31,774 nucleotides of DNA from RUG11462 sp045649405. Lineage in GTDB: Bacteria; Bacillota; Clostridia; Oscillospirales; Acutalibacteraceae. The DNA lies in NCBI GenBank assembly GCA_045649405.1, contig JAZRPW010000032.1:1-31774 (forward strand), given 5' to 3'. Below the pieces are notes generated by a model. It saw only the letters and a list, made by a program, of their open reading frames with translations. It had not been told where the DNA came from and searched no databases. The position numbers were made by a program, and so were the translations under genes. The first letter of the stretch is position 1. Each line of letters begins with the position of its first letter. Positions 8,925 to 16,400 of this stretch are shown one piece after another.

Positions 8925-8938
8925 TAAAGGAGGATTTT

Positions 8939-9406
8939 ATGATTAAAACAATTGATTTAAGAAAACTTATTCCCTGTTTGTTAATTCCAATTTTCACGGG
9001 GCTTATCGGCTCGCTTTTTTCATCAAATGCAAAAGAGGTTTATTCGCCACTTAACAAACCACCTTTTGCACCACCTTCAATTATTTTTCCTTTTGTTTGG
9101 ACTGCGCTTTACATTTTAATTGGAGTTGCGCTTTATTTTATGGAAGAGTCAAGATGCAACAAAAAAAGACCCAGAATTGCGTACGGTGTACTGCTTTCTC
9201 TGAATCTTTTATGGCCGTTATTCTTTTTTACTTTTAAGTGGTTTAGTTTTTCAAATGTGATTATAATTGCACTTTTGATTTCTGCAATTATCACCTTTTA
9301 CTTTTTCTACAAATGTGAAAAGTTAGCAGGTTATTTTATGCTACCACTTATTGCTTGGGTTATGTTTGCAACCTATTTAAACATTGGGGTTTCGGTTTTA
9401 AATTAG
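8939..9406 (+). CDS. TspO/MBR family integral membrane protein
   Basis: This 155-residue, five-helix membrane protein belongs to the TspO (tryptophan-rich sensory protein / translocator protein) family. It shows LNKPPFAPPSIIFPFVWTAL, the family's proline-rich loop leading into the second helix, and LNLLWPLFFF in the third helix. Length matches the usual 150-160 residues. Family members bind porphyrins and sterol-like ligands; the role in Clostridia is unknown. A strong AAAGGAGG site is 5 nt before the ATG. The gene ends tail-to-tail with the next, overlapping it by 4 bp, so no separate terminator fits between them. Confidence 0.9.
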   Translation: MIKTIDLRKLIPCLLIPIFTGLIGSLFSSNAKEVYSPLNKPPFAPPSIIFPFVWTALYILIGVALYFMEESRCNKKRPRIAYGVLLSLNLLWPLFFFTFKWFSFSNVIIIALLISAIITFYFFYKCEKLAGYFMLPLIAWVMFATYLNIGVSVLN

Positions 9407-9936
9407 AATGAAAAACCGAACCATTGAGCCGCAAGTTCAGGAAGCGCATAACAAATAATTGACATTATAAACCCTGCTGTAAGCACGCCAACCAAAATTG
9501 TTGGAATTGAGTGTTTTAATTTCAAGTTCATAAAAGAAGCAACAAGCGCACCAGTCCAACCGCCTGTGCCAGGAAGTGGAATTGCAACAAACAAGAAAAG
9601 GAACAAAATTTTACCCCAAAAACTTTTTGAAGCCGCTTGGCTTGCATTCTTTTCGCCCTTTTTTTCAAAATAAAGGGCGATTTTTTCTGTTGGTTTCCAA
9701 AGTTTCATCCAAGAAAAAATCTTCTTTATAAACAACAAAATAAACGGAATTGGCAAAATGTTGCCAATGTAACACACAATGAAAGATGGAACTAATTTTA
9801 ATTTTAAAACTGCTGCGGCAATAAGGCCACCACGAAGTTCTAAAATTGGGAATAATGAAATTATAAAAATAACCAAATAATCAGGTACTCCAAAAGACCT
9901 AATCCACTCTGCAAATGAATTTATTAACTCGCTCAT
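9403..9936 (-). CDS. COG2426 / Sm_multidrug_ex family membrane protein
   Basis: This 177-residue membrane protein has four to five hydrophobic segments. It shows the family hallmarks FPILELRGGLIAA near the first helix (a P-x-x-E-x-R-G motif) and VAIPLPGTGGWTGALVASFM in the middle (a P-L-P-G-T-G-x-W-T-G motif). The family is annotated as small multidrug export protein, but transport function is weakly supported experimentally, so treat it as a conserved membrane protein of uncertain substrate. The start ATG follows an AGGAGA site, and a good promoter precedes it. It is convergent with the TspO gene. Confidence 0.85.
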   Translation of the reverse strand: MSELINSFAEWIRSFGVPDYLVIFIISLFPILELRGGLIAAAVLKLKLVPSFIVCYIGNILPIPFILLFIKKIFSWMKLWKPTEKIALYFEKKGEKNASQAASKSFWGKILFLFLFVAIPLPGTGGWTGALVASFMNLKLKHSIPTILVGVLTAGFIMSIICYALPELAAQWFGFSF

Positions 9937-9964
9937 AACCTTCTCCTTTTTTAATACTTTATGA

Positions 9965-9993
9965 ATTATACCAAAAGTTTATTATTTTTTCAA
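9965..9993 (-). promoter_or_regulatory. Promoter of the COG2426 gene
   Basis: On the minus strand TTGAAA (complement of 9988-9993), a 17-bp spacer and a perfect TATAAT (complement of 9965-9970) lie about 30 bp before the start codon. Confidence 0.8.
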
Positions 9994-10015
9994 CTATTTT
10001 ATTCTTAATATAAAT

Positions 10016-10046
10016 TTAACAATTTTTTGTTTTAAAGTGCTAAAAT
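10016..10046 (+). promoter_or_regulatory. Possible promoter of the cardiolipin synthase gene
   Basis: TTAACA (10016-10021) and TAAAAT (10041-10046) are separated by 19 bp, longer than ideal, and lie about 35 bp before the start codon. The assignment is tentative because the region is very AT-rich. Confidence 0.45.
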
Positions 10047-10079
10047 GGAAATAGAAATACTTGTTTTTAGGTGAATTTT

Positions 10080-11609
10080 ATGAAAAGATTTTTTAACATT
10101 GTTTTTGGCAGAATTATTTACACATTAATTTTCTTTGCCTTGCAGGTTGCAGTTTTGATCAGTATGTTTTTGTTTTTTTCAGAAAAGTTTGCCCATTTTT
10201 ATGTTTTTTGCCTTATTGTATCATTAGCTGTTTTTGTTCACTTAATGTATAAAAGCGGCAACCCCGAATACAAACTTGCTTGGGTTATTTTGATTTTTAC
10301 CTTCCCTATTTTTGGTGGCTTTTTGTATTTGATTTTCACACAAAACCATTCAAGCAAAAAACAGATTAAAAGGTTAAACGAACTTGAAGAAGTTTATGAA
10401 AGGACTTTTAACCCAAACGAAAGTGCAATAAACACCCTGTTAGATAAAAACAAAGAAGCGTGTATTCAAGCAAAGTACATCAAAAACACTTCTCATTTTG
10501 CACCACATCAAAACACTCAAACAAAATATTTAAAATCTGGCGAAGAGTTTTTCGAGTCAATTATGAAAGAACTTAAAAACGCCAAAAAATTCATATTTTT
10601 AGAGTATTTTATTATTGAAGAAGGTGAAATGTGGAATGGCATTTTAGAAACACTCAAACAAAAGCAAAAAGAAGGCGTTGAAATTAGAATTATGTATGAT
10701 GATTTTGGGTGTATGTTTAAACTGCCACAAAACTATTATAAAACCCTTGAATCTTTTGGTTTTAAGGTTCTGGTTTTCAACAGATTTAATTCCATTTTAA
10801 CTCCTAAATTTAACAACCGTGACCACCGAAAAATCCTTGTAATTGACGGCGTTATTGGGTACACGGGCGGTATTAATCTTGCCGATGAATACATTAACAA
10901 AACCCACCCATTTGGACATTGGAAAGACACCGCAATTCGACTTTATGGTGAAGGTGTTTGGAGTTTCACCGTGATGTTTTTGTCGCTTTGGAATTTGCTA
11001 AAAAACACAACCGAAGATTTTTCAGTTTACAAACCTGAAAAACAAGAATTAAAACAGATTGAAAACGACGGGTTTGTTCAACCATTTTGTGATATTCCGC
11101 TCGATGAGTTTGAGGTTGCAAAAAATGTTTATTTGAACATTTTAACACGAGCAAAAGATTATGTTTACATCACCACACCTTATCTTATTATTGATAATAC
11201 AATGGTTGAGGCGCTTTGCAGTGCGGCAACAAGCGGTGTTGATGTTAGAATTATCACCCCTGCTATTCCTGACAAAAAATCAATTCATTTTACCTCTCGC
11301 TCTTATTACGATATTTTGATTAAAAACGGAGTTAGAGTTTATGAATACACACCAGGATTTATTCACGCAAAATCTTTTATCAGTGATGACAAAACCGCAG
11401 TTGTTGGCACAGTAAACCTTGATTTTAGAAGTCTTTATTTACATTATGAATGCGCTGTTTGGATGTTTGATTGTAATTGCATTAGCGATATTAAAGCCGA
11501 TTTTTTAGACACGTTGGAAATTAGTGATGAAATTACAACTGTAAAGAAAAAACGATTGGTTCACAGATTGTTTTTGAGTGTTTTGCGCGCCTTTTCCCCA
11601 TTGCTTTAG
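10080..11609 (+). CDS. cls: Cardiolipin synthase (phospholipase D family)
   Basis: This 509-residue membrane-bound enzyme joins phosphatidylglycerol molecules (or a related phospholipid) to form cardiolipin. Two N-terminal hydrophobic helices (about 10-35 and 45-88) are followed by two phospholipase D HKD motifs: DHRKILVIDGVIGYTGGINL (H249, K251, D256) and HAKSFISDDKTAVVGTVNLD (H429, K431, D436). This is the usual organisation and length of bacterial Cls. I chose the ATG at 10080 because AGGTGA lies 5 nt before it; the in-frame GTG at 10071 is part of that ribosome binding site. The gene is transcribed alone, and the next gene has its own promoter. Confidence 0.93.
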   Translation: MKRFFNIVFGRIIYTLIFFALQVAVLISMFLFFSEKFAHFYVFCLIVSLAVFVHLMYKSGNPEYKLAWVILIFTFPIFGGFLYLIFTQNHSSKKQIKRLNELEEVYERTFNPNESAINTLLDKNKEACIQAKYIKNTSHFAPHQNTQTKYLKSGEEFFESIMKELKNAKKFIFLEYFIIEEGEMWNGILETLKQKQKEGVEIRIMYDDFGCMFKLPQNYYKTLESFGFKVLVFNRFNSILTPKFNNRDHRKILVIDGVIGYTGGINLADEYINKTHPFGHWKDTAIRLYGEGVWSFTVMFLSLWNLLKNTTEDFSVYKPEKQELKQIENDGFVQPFCDIPLDEFEVAKNVYLNILTRAKDYVYITTPYLIIDNTMVEALCSAATSGVDVRIITPAIPDKKSIHFTSRSYYDILIKNGVRVYEYTPGFIHAKSFISDDKTAVVGTVNLDFRSLYLHYECAVWMFDCNCISDIKADFLDTLEISDEITTVKKKRLVHRLFLSVLRAFSPLL

Positions 11610-11627
11610 TATTTATATAAATTATAC

Positions 11628-11656
11628 TTGAAATTGAGAAAGAACTTTGTTATAAT
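11628..11656 (+). promoter_or_regulatory. Promoter of glycyl-tRNA synthetase gene
   Basis: TTGAAA (11628-11633), a 17-bp spacer and a perfect TATAAT (11651-11656) lie about 39 bp before the start codon. The short untranslated leader leaves no room for a T-box riboswitch. Confidence 0.85.
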
Positions 11657-11694
11657 TGGTTTGTTAATTTTTTATTTTAAGGATGATAATAACT

Positions 11695-13074
11695 ATGGAA
11701 ACCAAATTAAAATCTATTGACAAAGTTGTTGCGCTTTGTAAAAACAGAGGTTTTATTTTCCCAGGTTCTGAAATTTACGGTGGCTTGGCTAACACTTGGG
11801 ACTACGGCCCACTTGGCTCAAGACTTAAAAACAATGTAAAAGATACTTGGAGAAAGAGATTTATTCAAGAAAGACCTAATTCTTATGAAGTTGATGCTGA
11901 TATTTTGATGAACCCTAGAGTTTGGGAAGCTTCTGGTCACGTATCTAGTTTCTCTGACCCACTTTTAGACTGTAAAGAGTGTAAAATGCGTCACAGAGCA
12001 GACAACTTGATTGATGACTTTGACCCAAATGCTCACGCTGACGGTATGACAAAAGAAGAGATGTTCCAATTCATTAAAGACAACTCTATTCCTTGTCCTC
12101 ACTGTGGCAAACACAACTTTACTGATATTCGTGAATTTAACCTTATGTTCCAAACTTTCAGAGGCGTTACTAATGACTCAAAAAGCATTATTTACCTTCG
12201 TCCTGAAAACGCACAAGGTGAATATGTAAACTTCCTTAACGTTCAAAGAACAATGAGAGCAAAACTCCCATTCTCAATTGGTCAAATTGGTAAAGCATTC
12301 AGAAACGAGATTACTCCTGGTAACTTTACTTTTAGAACAATTGAATTTGAACAAATGGAATTCCAAACTTTCTGTAAAGAAGGTACTGACACAGACCTTT
12401 ATGATTTCTACAAAGAATATGGTATGAAATATTATCAAGATTTAGGTCTTCCTGCAGACAAACTTAGATTCCACGACCACGAGAAGCTCGCTCACTATGC
12501 AAAAGCTGCTTGTGATATTGAATACTTATTCCCATTTGGTTGGGGCGAAATTAACGGTACTCATAACAGAACTGACTTTGACTTAACTCGTCACCAAGAA
12601 TATTCTGGTCAAAAACAAGAGTATCTCGACCCTGAAACAAATGAAAAATTCATTCCATTCATCATCGAGTCAACTTACGGTCTTGACAGAACTGTTTTGG
12701 CGCTTTTGTGCGAAGCTTATGATGAAGAAGTTTTGGATGCAGAGAAAAATGACACACGTGTTGTTTTACACTTAAGCCCAGTTATTGCTCCTTACAAAGC
12801 AGCAGTTTTGCCACTTTCTAAGAAGCTTTCTGACAAAGCTTTTGAAGTTCAACAAAAACTTTCAAAATCATTTATGGTTGACTTTGACGTTACTGGTTCA
12901 ATTGGTAAACGTTACAGAAGACAAGATGAAATTGGTACTCCTTACTGTATTACTTATGACTTTGAAAGTGAAGAAACAGGCAAAGTTACCGTTCGTGATA
13001 GAGACACAATGGAACAAGAACTTGTTGCTATTGAAGACCTTGAACAATATCTTGCAGAAAAAATTAAATTCTAA
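11695..13074 (+). CDS. glyS: Glycyl-tRNA synthetase, single-chain dimeric type
   Basis: This 459-residue class II aminoacyl-tRNA synthetase charges tRNA-Gly. It shows the GlyRS opening FIFPGSEIYGGLANTWDYGP, a Cys4 zinc-type site (C93/C96 in CKECK and C134/C137 in CPHC), RPENAQGEYVNF, motif 2 around RNEITPGNFTFRTIEFEQ and motif 3 near ESTYGLDRTVLALL, then the C-terminal anticodon-binding domain. This is the alpha-2 type also found in archaea and eukaryotes, distinct from the alpha2-beta2 GlyQ/GlyS enzyme of many bacteria. The ATG at 11695 is preferred over the ATG at 11683, which touches its AAGG site with no spacing. The gene is monocistronic, flanked by a promoter and a strong terminator. 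Confidence 0.96.
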   Translation: METKLKSIDKVVALCKNRGFIFPGSEIYGGLANTWDYGPLGSRLKNNVKDTWRKRFIQERPNSYEVDADILMNPRVWEASGHVSSFSDPLLDCKECKMRHRADNLIDDFDPNAHADGMTKEEMFQFIKDNSIPCPHCGKHNFTDIREFNLMFQTFRGVTNDSKSIIYLRPENAQGEYVNFLNVQRTMRAKLPFSIGQIGKAFRNEITPGNFTFRTIEFEQMEFQTFCKEGTDTDLYDFYKEYGMKYYQDLGLPADKLRFHDHEKLAHYAKAACDIEYLFPFGWGEINGTHNRTDFDLTRHQEYSGQKQEYLDPETNEKFIPFIIESTYGLDRTVLALLCEAYDEEVLDAEKNDTRVVLHLSPVIAPYKAAVLPLSKKLSDKAFEVQQKLSKSFMVDFDVTGSIGKRYRRQDEIGTPYCITYDFESEETGKVTVRDRDTMEQELVAIEDLEQYLAEKIKF

Positions 13075-13078
13075 CTTT

Positions 13079-13107
13079 AAAAGCCACCTTTTCGGGTGGC
13101 TTTTGTA
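13079..13107 (+). terminator. Rho-independent terminator of the glyS gene
   Basis: Stem AAAAGCCACC / GGTGGCTTTT with loop TTTTCG, followed by T residues, begins 4 nt after the glyS stop codon. Confidence 0.93.
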
Positions 13108-13114
13108 TATTGTT

Positions 13115-13147
13115 TGAATATTATTCACACAATTAAATAAAAATTCA
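13115..13147. promoter_or_regulatory. Tandem ARG-box-like operators (ArgR) upstream of the ABC transporter
   Basis: Two sequences fit the ArgR/AhrC operator TGAAT-WWWW-ATTCA. The first, TGAATATTATTCA (13115-13127), has both half-sites perfect with a 3-bp rather than 4-bp centre. The second, TAAATAAAAATTCA (13134-13147), has one mismatch. They are about 20 bp apart centre to centre and the second ends 8 bp before the -35 box of the transporter promoter. This placement suggests arginine-dependent control by an ArgR encoded elsewhere. Seen: the motifs; inferred: ArgR binding. Confidence 0.65.
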
Positions 13148-13155
13148 CAAAACAC

Positions 13156-13184
13156 TTGCATTTTTATTAATATAGGTGTATAAT
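13156..13184 (+). promoter_or_regulatory. Promoter of the amino acid ABC transporter operon
   Basis: TTGCAT (13156-13161), a 17-bp spacer and a perfect TATAAT (13179-13184) lie 32 bp before the start codon of the binding protein gene. Confidence 0.88.
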
Positions 13185-13216
13185 CAAAATATCTTAATTA
13201 AAAGGAGATAATTTTT

Positions 13217-13963
13217 ATGAAAAAGTTTATTAAAATCTTGGCATTAGCACTCGCAGTTGTTATGATGGTTTCATGTTTTGCTGCTTGTGGCAAAAAAGAC
13301 GCAGACGTTTTGGTAATGGCTACTAACGCTGAATTCCCACCTTATGAATATCACGAAGGTGACAAAATCGTTGGTATCGACGCTGAAATCGCTGCTTTAA
13401 TTGCTGACAAACTCGGTATGGAACTCAAAATTGAAGACGTTGCTTTTGACTCAATCATTCCTGGCGTTCAAGCCGGCAAATATGCAATGGGTATGGCTGG
13501 TCTTACAGTAACTGAAGACAGACTTAAAGACGTTAACTTCTCTGATACATACGCTCAAGGCGTTCAAGTTGTTATCGTTAAAGAAGGTTCTGACATCAAA
13601 ACAATTGATGATGTTAAAGGCAAGAAAATCGGTGTTCAAACTTCAACAACTGGTGACATTTATGCAACTGGTGACTACGGCGAAGAAAACATCACAAGAT
13701 ATGACAACGGTGCTGTAGCTGTTCAAGCTCTCGCTTCTGGTAAAGTTGATTGCGTTATCATTGATAACGAACCTGCTAAATCTTATGTAGCTTCTGTTGA
13801 AGGTCTTAAAATTCTTGAAACAGAATATGTAACAGAAGATTATGCTATCTGCTTTAACAAAGAAGATACAGACCTTAAAGACAAAGTTAATGCTGCTTTG
13901 AAAGAACTCATCGCTGATGGTTCAGTTCAAACAATTATTGACAAATACATTTCTGCAAAATAA
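13217..13963 (+). CDS. Polar amino acid ABC transporter, substrate-binding lipoprotein
   Basis: This 248-residue extracellular binding protein belongs to the type 3 family (SBP_bac_3). It has a lipoprotein signal (MKKF, hydrophobic stretch, then SCFAAC with lipidated C24). The mature domain shows NAEFPPYEYHEGDKIVGID, DVAFDSIIPGVQAGKYAMGM and DVKGKKIGVQTSTTG, the standard blocks of glutamine/cystine/arginine binding proteins. AGGAGA precedes the ATG. A terminator-like hairpin after the gene probably leaves it expressed above the permease and ATPase. The substrate cannot be read from the protein; ARG-box-like operators at the promoter and the nearby arg cluster favour arginine or a related basic amino acid. 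Confidence 0.92.
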   Translation: MKKFIKILALALAVVMMVSCFAACGKKDADVLVMATNAEFPPYEYHEGDKIVGIDAEIAALIADKLGMELKIEDVAFDSIIPGVQAGKYAMGMAGLTVTEDRLKDVNFSDTYAQGVQVVIVKEGSDIKTIDDVKGKKIGVQTSTTGDIYATGDYGEENITRYDNGAVAVQALASGKVDCVIIDNEPAKSYVASVEGLKILETEYVTEDYAICFNKEDTDLKDKVNAALKELIADGSVQTIIDKYISAK

Positions 13964-13982
13964 TTTTGATTAACAAAATTTT

Positions 13983-14011
13983 AGGGCGGTTTTATTGCCG
14001 CCCTATATTTT
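13983..14011 (+). terminator. Terminator-like hairpin between binding protein and permease genes
   Basis: Stem AGGGCGG (13983-13989) / CCGCCCT (13998-14004) with an 8-base loop, followed by ATATTTTT, lies 20 nt after the binding-protein stop. The permease and ATPase genes continue in the same direction with no clear new promoter, so partial read-through is likely, as in many transporter operons where the binding protein is made in excess. Confidence 0.78.
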
Positions 14012-14041
14012 TCGCAAACAAAAGGAAAGGAGAAATAGTTT

Positions 14042-14773
14042 TTGAACTGGTTTTTTGAACTTATTGACAAAATTAAATTTGTCTTTTTAGAAAGTGATAG
14101 ATACAAACAAATTATTACCGGTTTTACAAACACTTTAAAAATCACTGCCGGTGCGCTTGTACTCGGTATTGTTATTGGTATTATTATTGCCGCTATTCGT
14201 ACTTCTTTTGACAAAAACAAAGAAGCAATGAAACTTCGTGGCGGTTTTGGTTATTATGTTTTAGTTGTTTTAAATGGAATTTGCAAGGTTTATCTTACAA
14301 TTTTTAGAGGTACACCAATTGTTGTTCAACTTATGATTATGTACTTTGTTGTGTTTGCAAATTCGGACAATGGTGTTTTGGTTGCAATGCTTGCTTTTGG
14401 TATTAACTCTGGTGCTTATGTTGCAGAGATTTTCAGAGCAGGTATTATGTCAATTGACCATGGTCAATTTGAAGCAGGTAGAAGTTTAGGTTTTAACTAT
14501 TTTCAAACAATGCGTTTTATTATTATTCCGCAAATGTTTAAAGCAGTTTTACCTACACTTTGTAACGAGTTTATTGCTCTTTTGAAAGAAACATCTGTTG
14601 CGGGTTATGTTGGTGTTATTGACCTTACAAAAGCAGGCAATATTATTGCGGGTAGAACATTTATTTATTTCATTCCGCTTATTGCTGTTGCGCTTATTTA
14701 CCTTGTAATTGTTATGATTCTTTCATGGCTTGTAAGCATTCTCGAAAGGAGGTTGCGTAAGAGTGACAGATAA
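14042..14773 (+). CDS. Polar amino acid ABC transporter, permease
   Basis: This 243-residue inner-membrane permease is of the His/Glu/Gln/Arg family. It contains hydrophobic segments at about 25-50, 70-110, 115-135, 180-200 and 210-235, the FRGTPIVVQL block following the second helix, and the EAA loop EAGRSLGFNYFQTMRFIIIP that contacts the ATPase. The start is a TTG codon at 14042, chosen because a strong AGGAG site lies 9 nt upstream and no in-frame ATG is suitably placed. The 3' end overlaps the ATPase gene by 11 bp. Only one permease gene is present, so it presumably works as a homodimer. Confidence 0.92.
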   Translation: MNWFFELIDKIKFVFLESDRYKQIITGFTNTLKITAGALVLGIVIGIIIAAIRTSFDKNKEAMKLRGGFGYYVLVVLNGICKVYLTIFRGTPIVVQLMIMYFVVFANSDNGVLVAMLAFGINSGAYVAEIFRAGIMSIDHGQFEAGRSLGFNYFQTMRFIIIPQMFKAVLPTLCNEFIALLKETSVAGYVGVIDLTKAGNIIAGRTFIYFIPLIAVALIYLVIVMILSWLVSILERRLRKSDR

Positions 14774-15506
14774 TGTTTTAATTAAAACACAAGACCTTAA
14801 AAAGCACTATAATGGTGGCGATGTTAAGGCACTTAACGGTGTTGACTGTGAAATTAAAAAAGGCGAAGTTGTTGTTATTGTTGGTCCGTCTGGTTCTGGT
14901 AAATCAACACTTTTGCGTTCACTCAACCTTCTTGAAATTCCAACCTCTGGTAAGATTTTCTTTAATGATAAAGATATTACTGACAAGAAAACAAACATCA
15001 ATTTGCACCGTCAAAAGATGGGAATGGTTTTCCAACATTTTAACCTTTTCCCTAATATGAATGTGCTTGATAATATGACAAAAGCACCAATTACTCTTTT
15101 GAAAATGTCAAAAGAAGATGCAGAGAAAAAAGCGCTTGAACTTTTAGATGTTGTTGGTCTTAAAGACAGAGCTGACGCTTATCCTGCTCAACTTTCAGGT
15201 GGTCAAAAACAACGTGTTGCTATTGTTCGCGCACTATGTATGAACCCTGAAGTTATGTTGTTTGACGAGCCAACGAGTGCGCTTGACCCTGAAATGGTTG
15301 GCGAAGTGCTTGATGTTATGAAAGACCTTGCTAACAACGGAATGACAATGGTTGTTGTTACTCACGAAATGGGTTTTGCAAAAGAAGTTGCAACAAGAAT
15401 TATTTTTATGGATGAAGGTGTGATTGTTGAAGAAAACAATCCAAAAGACTTCTTCGAAAATCCAGAAAACCCAAGACTTAAAGACTTTTTATCAAAGGTA
15501 TTATAA
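14763..15506 (+). CDS. Polar amino acid ABC transporter, ATP-binding protein
   Basis: This 247-residue ATPase powers the transporter. It has the Walker A GPSGSGKS (41-48), Q-loop near Q91, signature LSGGQ (144-148), Walker B MLFDEP with D168/E169, the D-loop SALD and the switch His201 in VVVTHEMGFA. It is closely of the GlnQ/ArtP type. It starts with GTG at 14763, inside the 3' end of the permease gene, with AGGAGG about 10 nt upstream; the nearby ATG is out of frame. Confidence 0.95.
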   Translation: MTDNVLIKTQDLKKHYNGGDVKALNGVDCEIKKGEVVVIVGPSGSGKSTLLRSLNLLEIPTSGKIFFNDKDITDKKTNINLHRQKMGMVFQHFNLFPNMNVLDNMTKAPITLLKMSKEDAEKKALELLDVVGLKDRADAYPAQLSGGQKQRVAIVRALCMNPEVMLFDEPTSALDPEMVGEVLDVMKDLANNGMTMVVVTHEMGFAKEVATRIIFMDEGVIVEENNPKDFFENPENPRLKDFLSKVL

Positions 15507-15509
15507 ACC

Positions 15510-16367
15510 ATGAAAAGAATAGACGTTTTAAAGGATTTTTCAAATCTTGAAGAAAATAATAAAATTATTTTCGAAAACAATGATTACGCAAACATTGAGA
15601 TGAATAACACCGAAATACTTTTCAAAGGTAAAAACAATATTTTATATATTGAAGACGGTGTTAAAATCAACAATTCTAAAATTGTTTTTGAAGCCGATAA
15701 CAATGTTGTGTACTTATGCAAAAGTAATTATTCTTATCTACTAAACTTAACGCTTTATAGAAACTCTGCTTTTTACTGTGGCGAAGGAAACTATTTTAAC
15801 GGGATTTTGAATGTTATTCTTTCAGAAAGAAAACATGTTTTCATCGGTGATAACGGGCTGTTTTCTTTTGGAATTTGGTTAAGAATTGCTGACCCTCATT
15901 TGATTTATGATTGCAATACTATGCAAAGAAAAAATCCATCTAAAAGCATATTTATAGGCGACCATGTGTGGATTGGTCAAGGTGCTATGGTATTAAAAGG
16001 AACACACATAGGTTCTGGCAGTATTGTTGGTGCTATGTCAGTTGTATCAAACAAAAAAATACCTTCAAATACCGCATATGCTGGCAACCCAGCAAAACAA
16101 GTTTCTGAAAATATTTTTTATGACAAACAAAGTGTTCATAATTTCACTAAAAAACGAACAAAAGAATCTTTAAAATATTCTAATGATGATTTTATTTATA
16201 AATGCGATGAACATAGTTTAAGTTTTAGTGAAATCGACAAATCACTTGATAATGCTAAAACGGCAAATGACAAATTAGAACTTCTTCATAAAATTAGAAA
16301 TAACAGTTATAAAAATAGATTTGCTACTAAAAAAGTGAAAAAGCATAAAAAGTTTAAATTGTTTTAA
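15510..16367 (+). CDS. Left-handed beta-helix (hexapeptide repeat) acyltransferase
   Basis: This 285-residue protein of the LbH acyltransferase superfamily probably O- or N-acetylates a sugar or cell-surface molecule. The signature region is ADPHLIYD (likely catalytic His130), then IFIGDHVWIGQGAMVLKGTH, IGSGSIVGAMSVV and the terminal AYAGNPAKQV, as in capsule and lipopolysaccharide acetyltransferases. The N-terminal half has degenerate repeats rich in Asn/Ile. A lysine-rich tail of about 70 residues (215-285) has no recognised fold. It begins 3 bp after the ATPase stop with only a weak, distant AAAGG, so translation may be coupled. It looks more AT-rich than the transporter genes, which suggests later insertion into the operon. 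The acceptor is unknown. Confidence 0.85.
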   Translation: MKRIDVLKDFSNLEENNKIIFENNDYANIEMNNTEILFKGKNNILYIEDGVKINNSKIVFEADNNVVYLCKSNYSYLLNLTLYRNSAFYCGEGNYFNGILNVILSERKHVFIGDNGLFSFGIWLRIADPHLIYDCNTMQRKNPSKSIFIGDHVWIGQGAMVLKGTHIGSGSIVGAMSVVSNKKIPSNTAYAGNPAKQVSENIFYDKQSVHNFTKKRTKESLKYSNDDFIYKCDEHSLSFSEIDKSLDNAKTANDKLELLHKIRNNSYKNRFATKKVKKHKKFKLF

Positions 16368-16370
16368 GAA

Positions 16371-16400
16371 AAAACTCCGAAGTTTACGCTTCGGAGTTTT
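16371..16400. terminator. Bidirectional terminator between convergent operons
   Basis: A perfect 12-bp stem AAAACTCCGAAG / CTTCGGAGTTTT with a 6-base loop has a T-rich tail on both strands (TTTTTATTTT rightward, TTTTTTCTT leftward). It ends the transporter/acyltransferase operon and the arginine operon. The stop codon of the minus-strand HAD gene lies in its loop. Confidence 0.95.

Noticed and set aside
11657..11694. T-box leader for glycyl-tRNA synthetase
   Set aside because: The promoter lies about 39 bp before the start codon, leaving no space for a T-box.
13981..14220. Minus-strand open frame over the permease start
   Set aside because: It is antisense to a well-supported permease gene, covers the terminator-like hairpin, and has no ribosome binding site or family resemblance.
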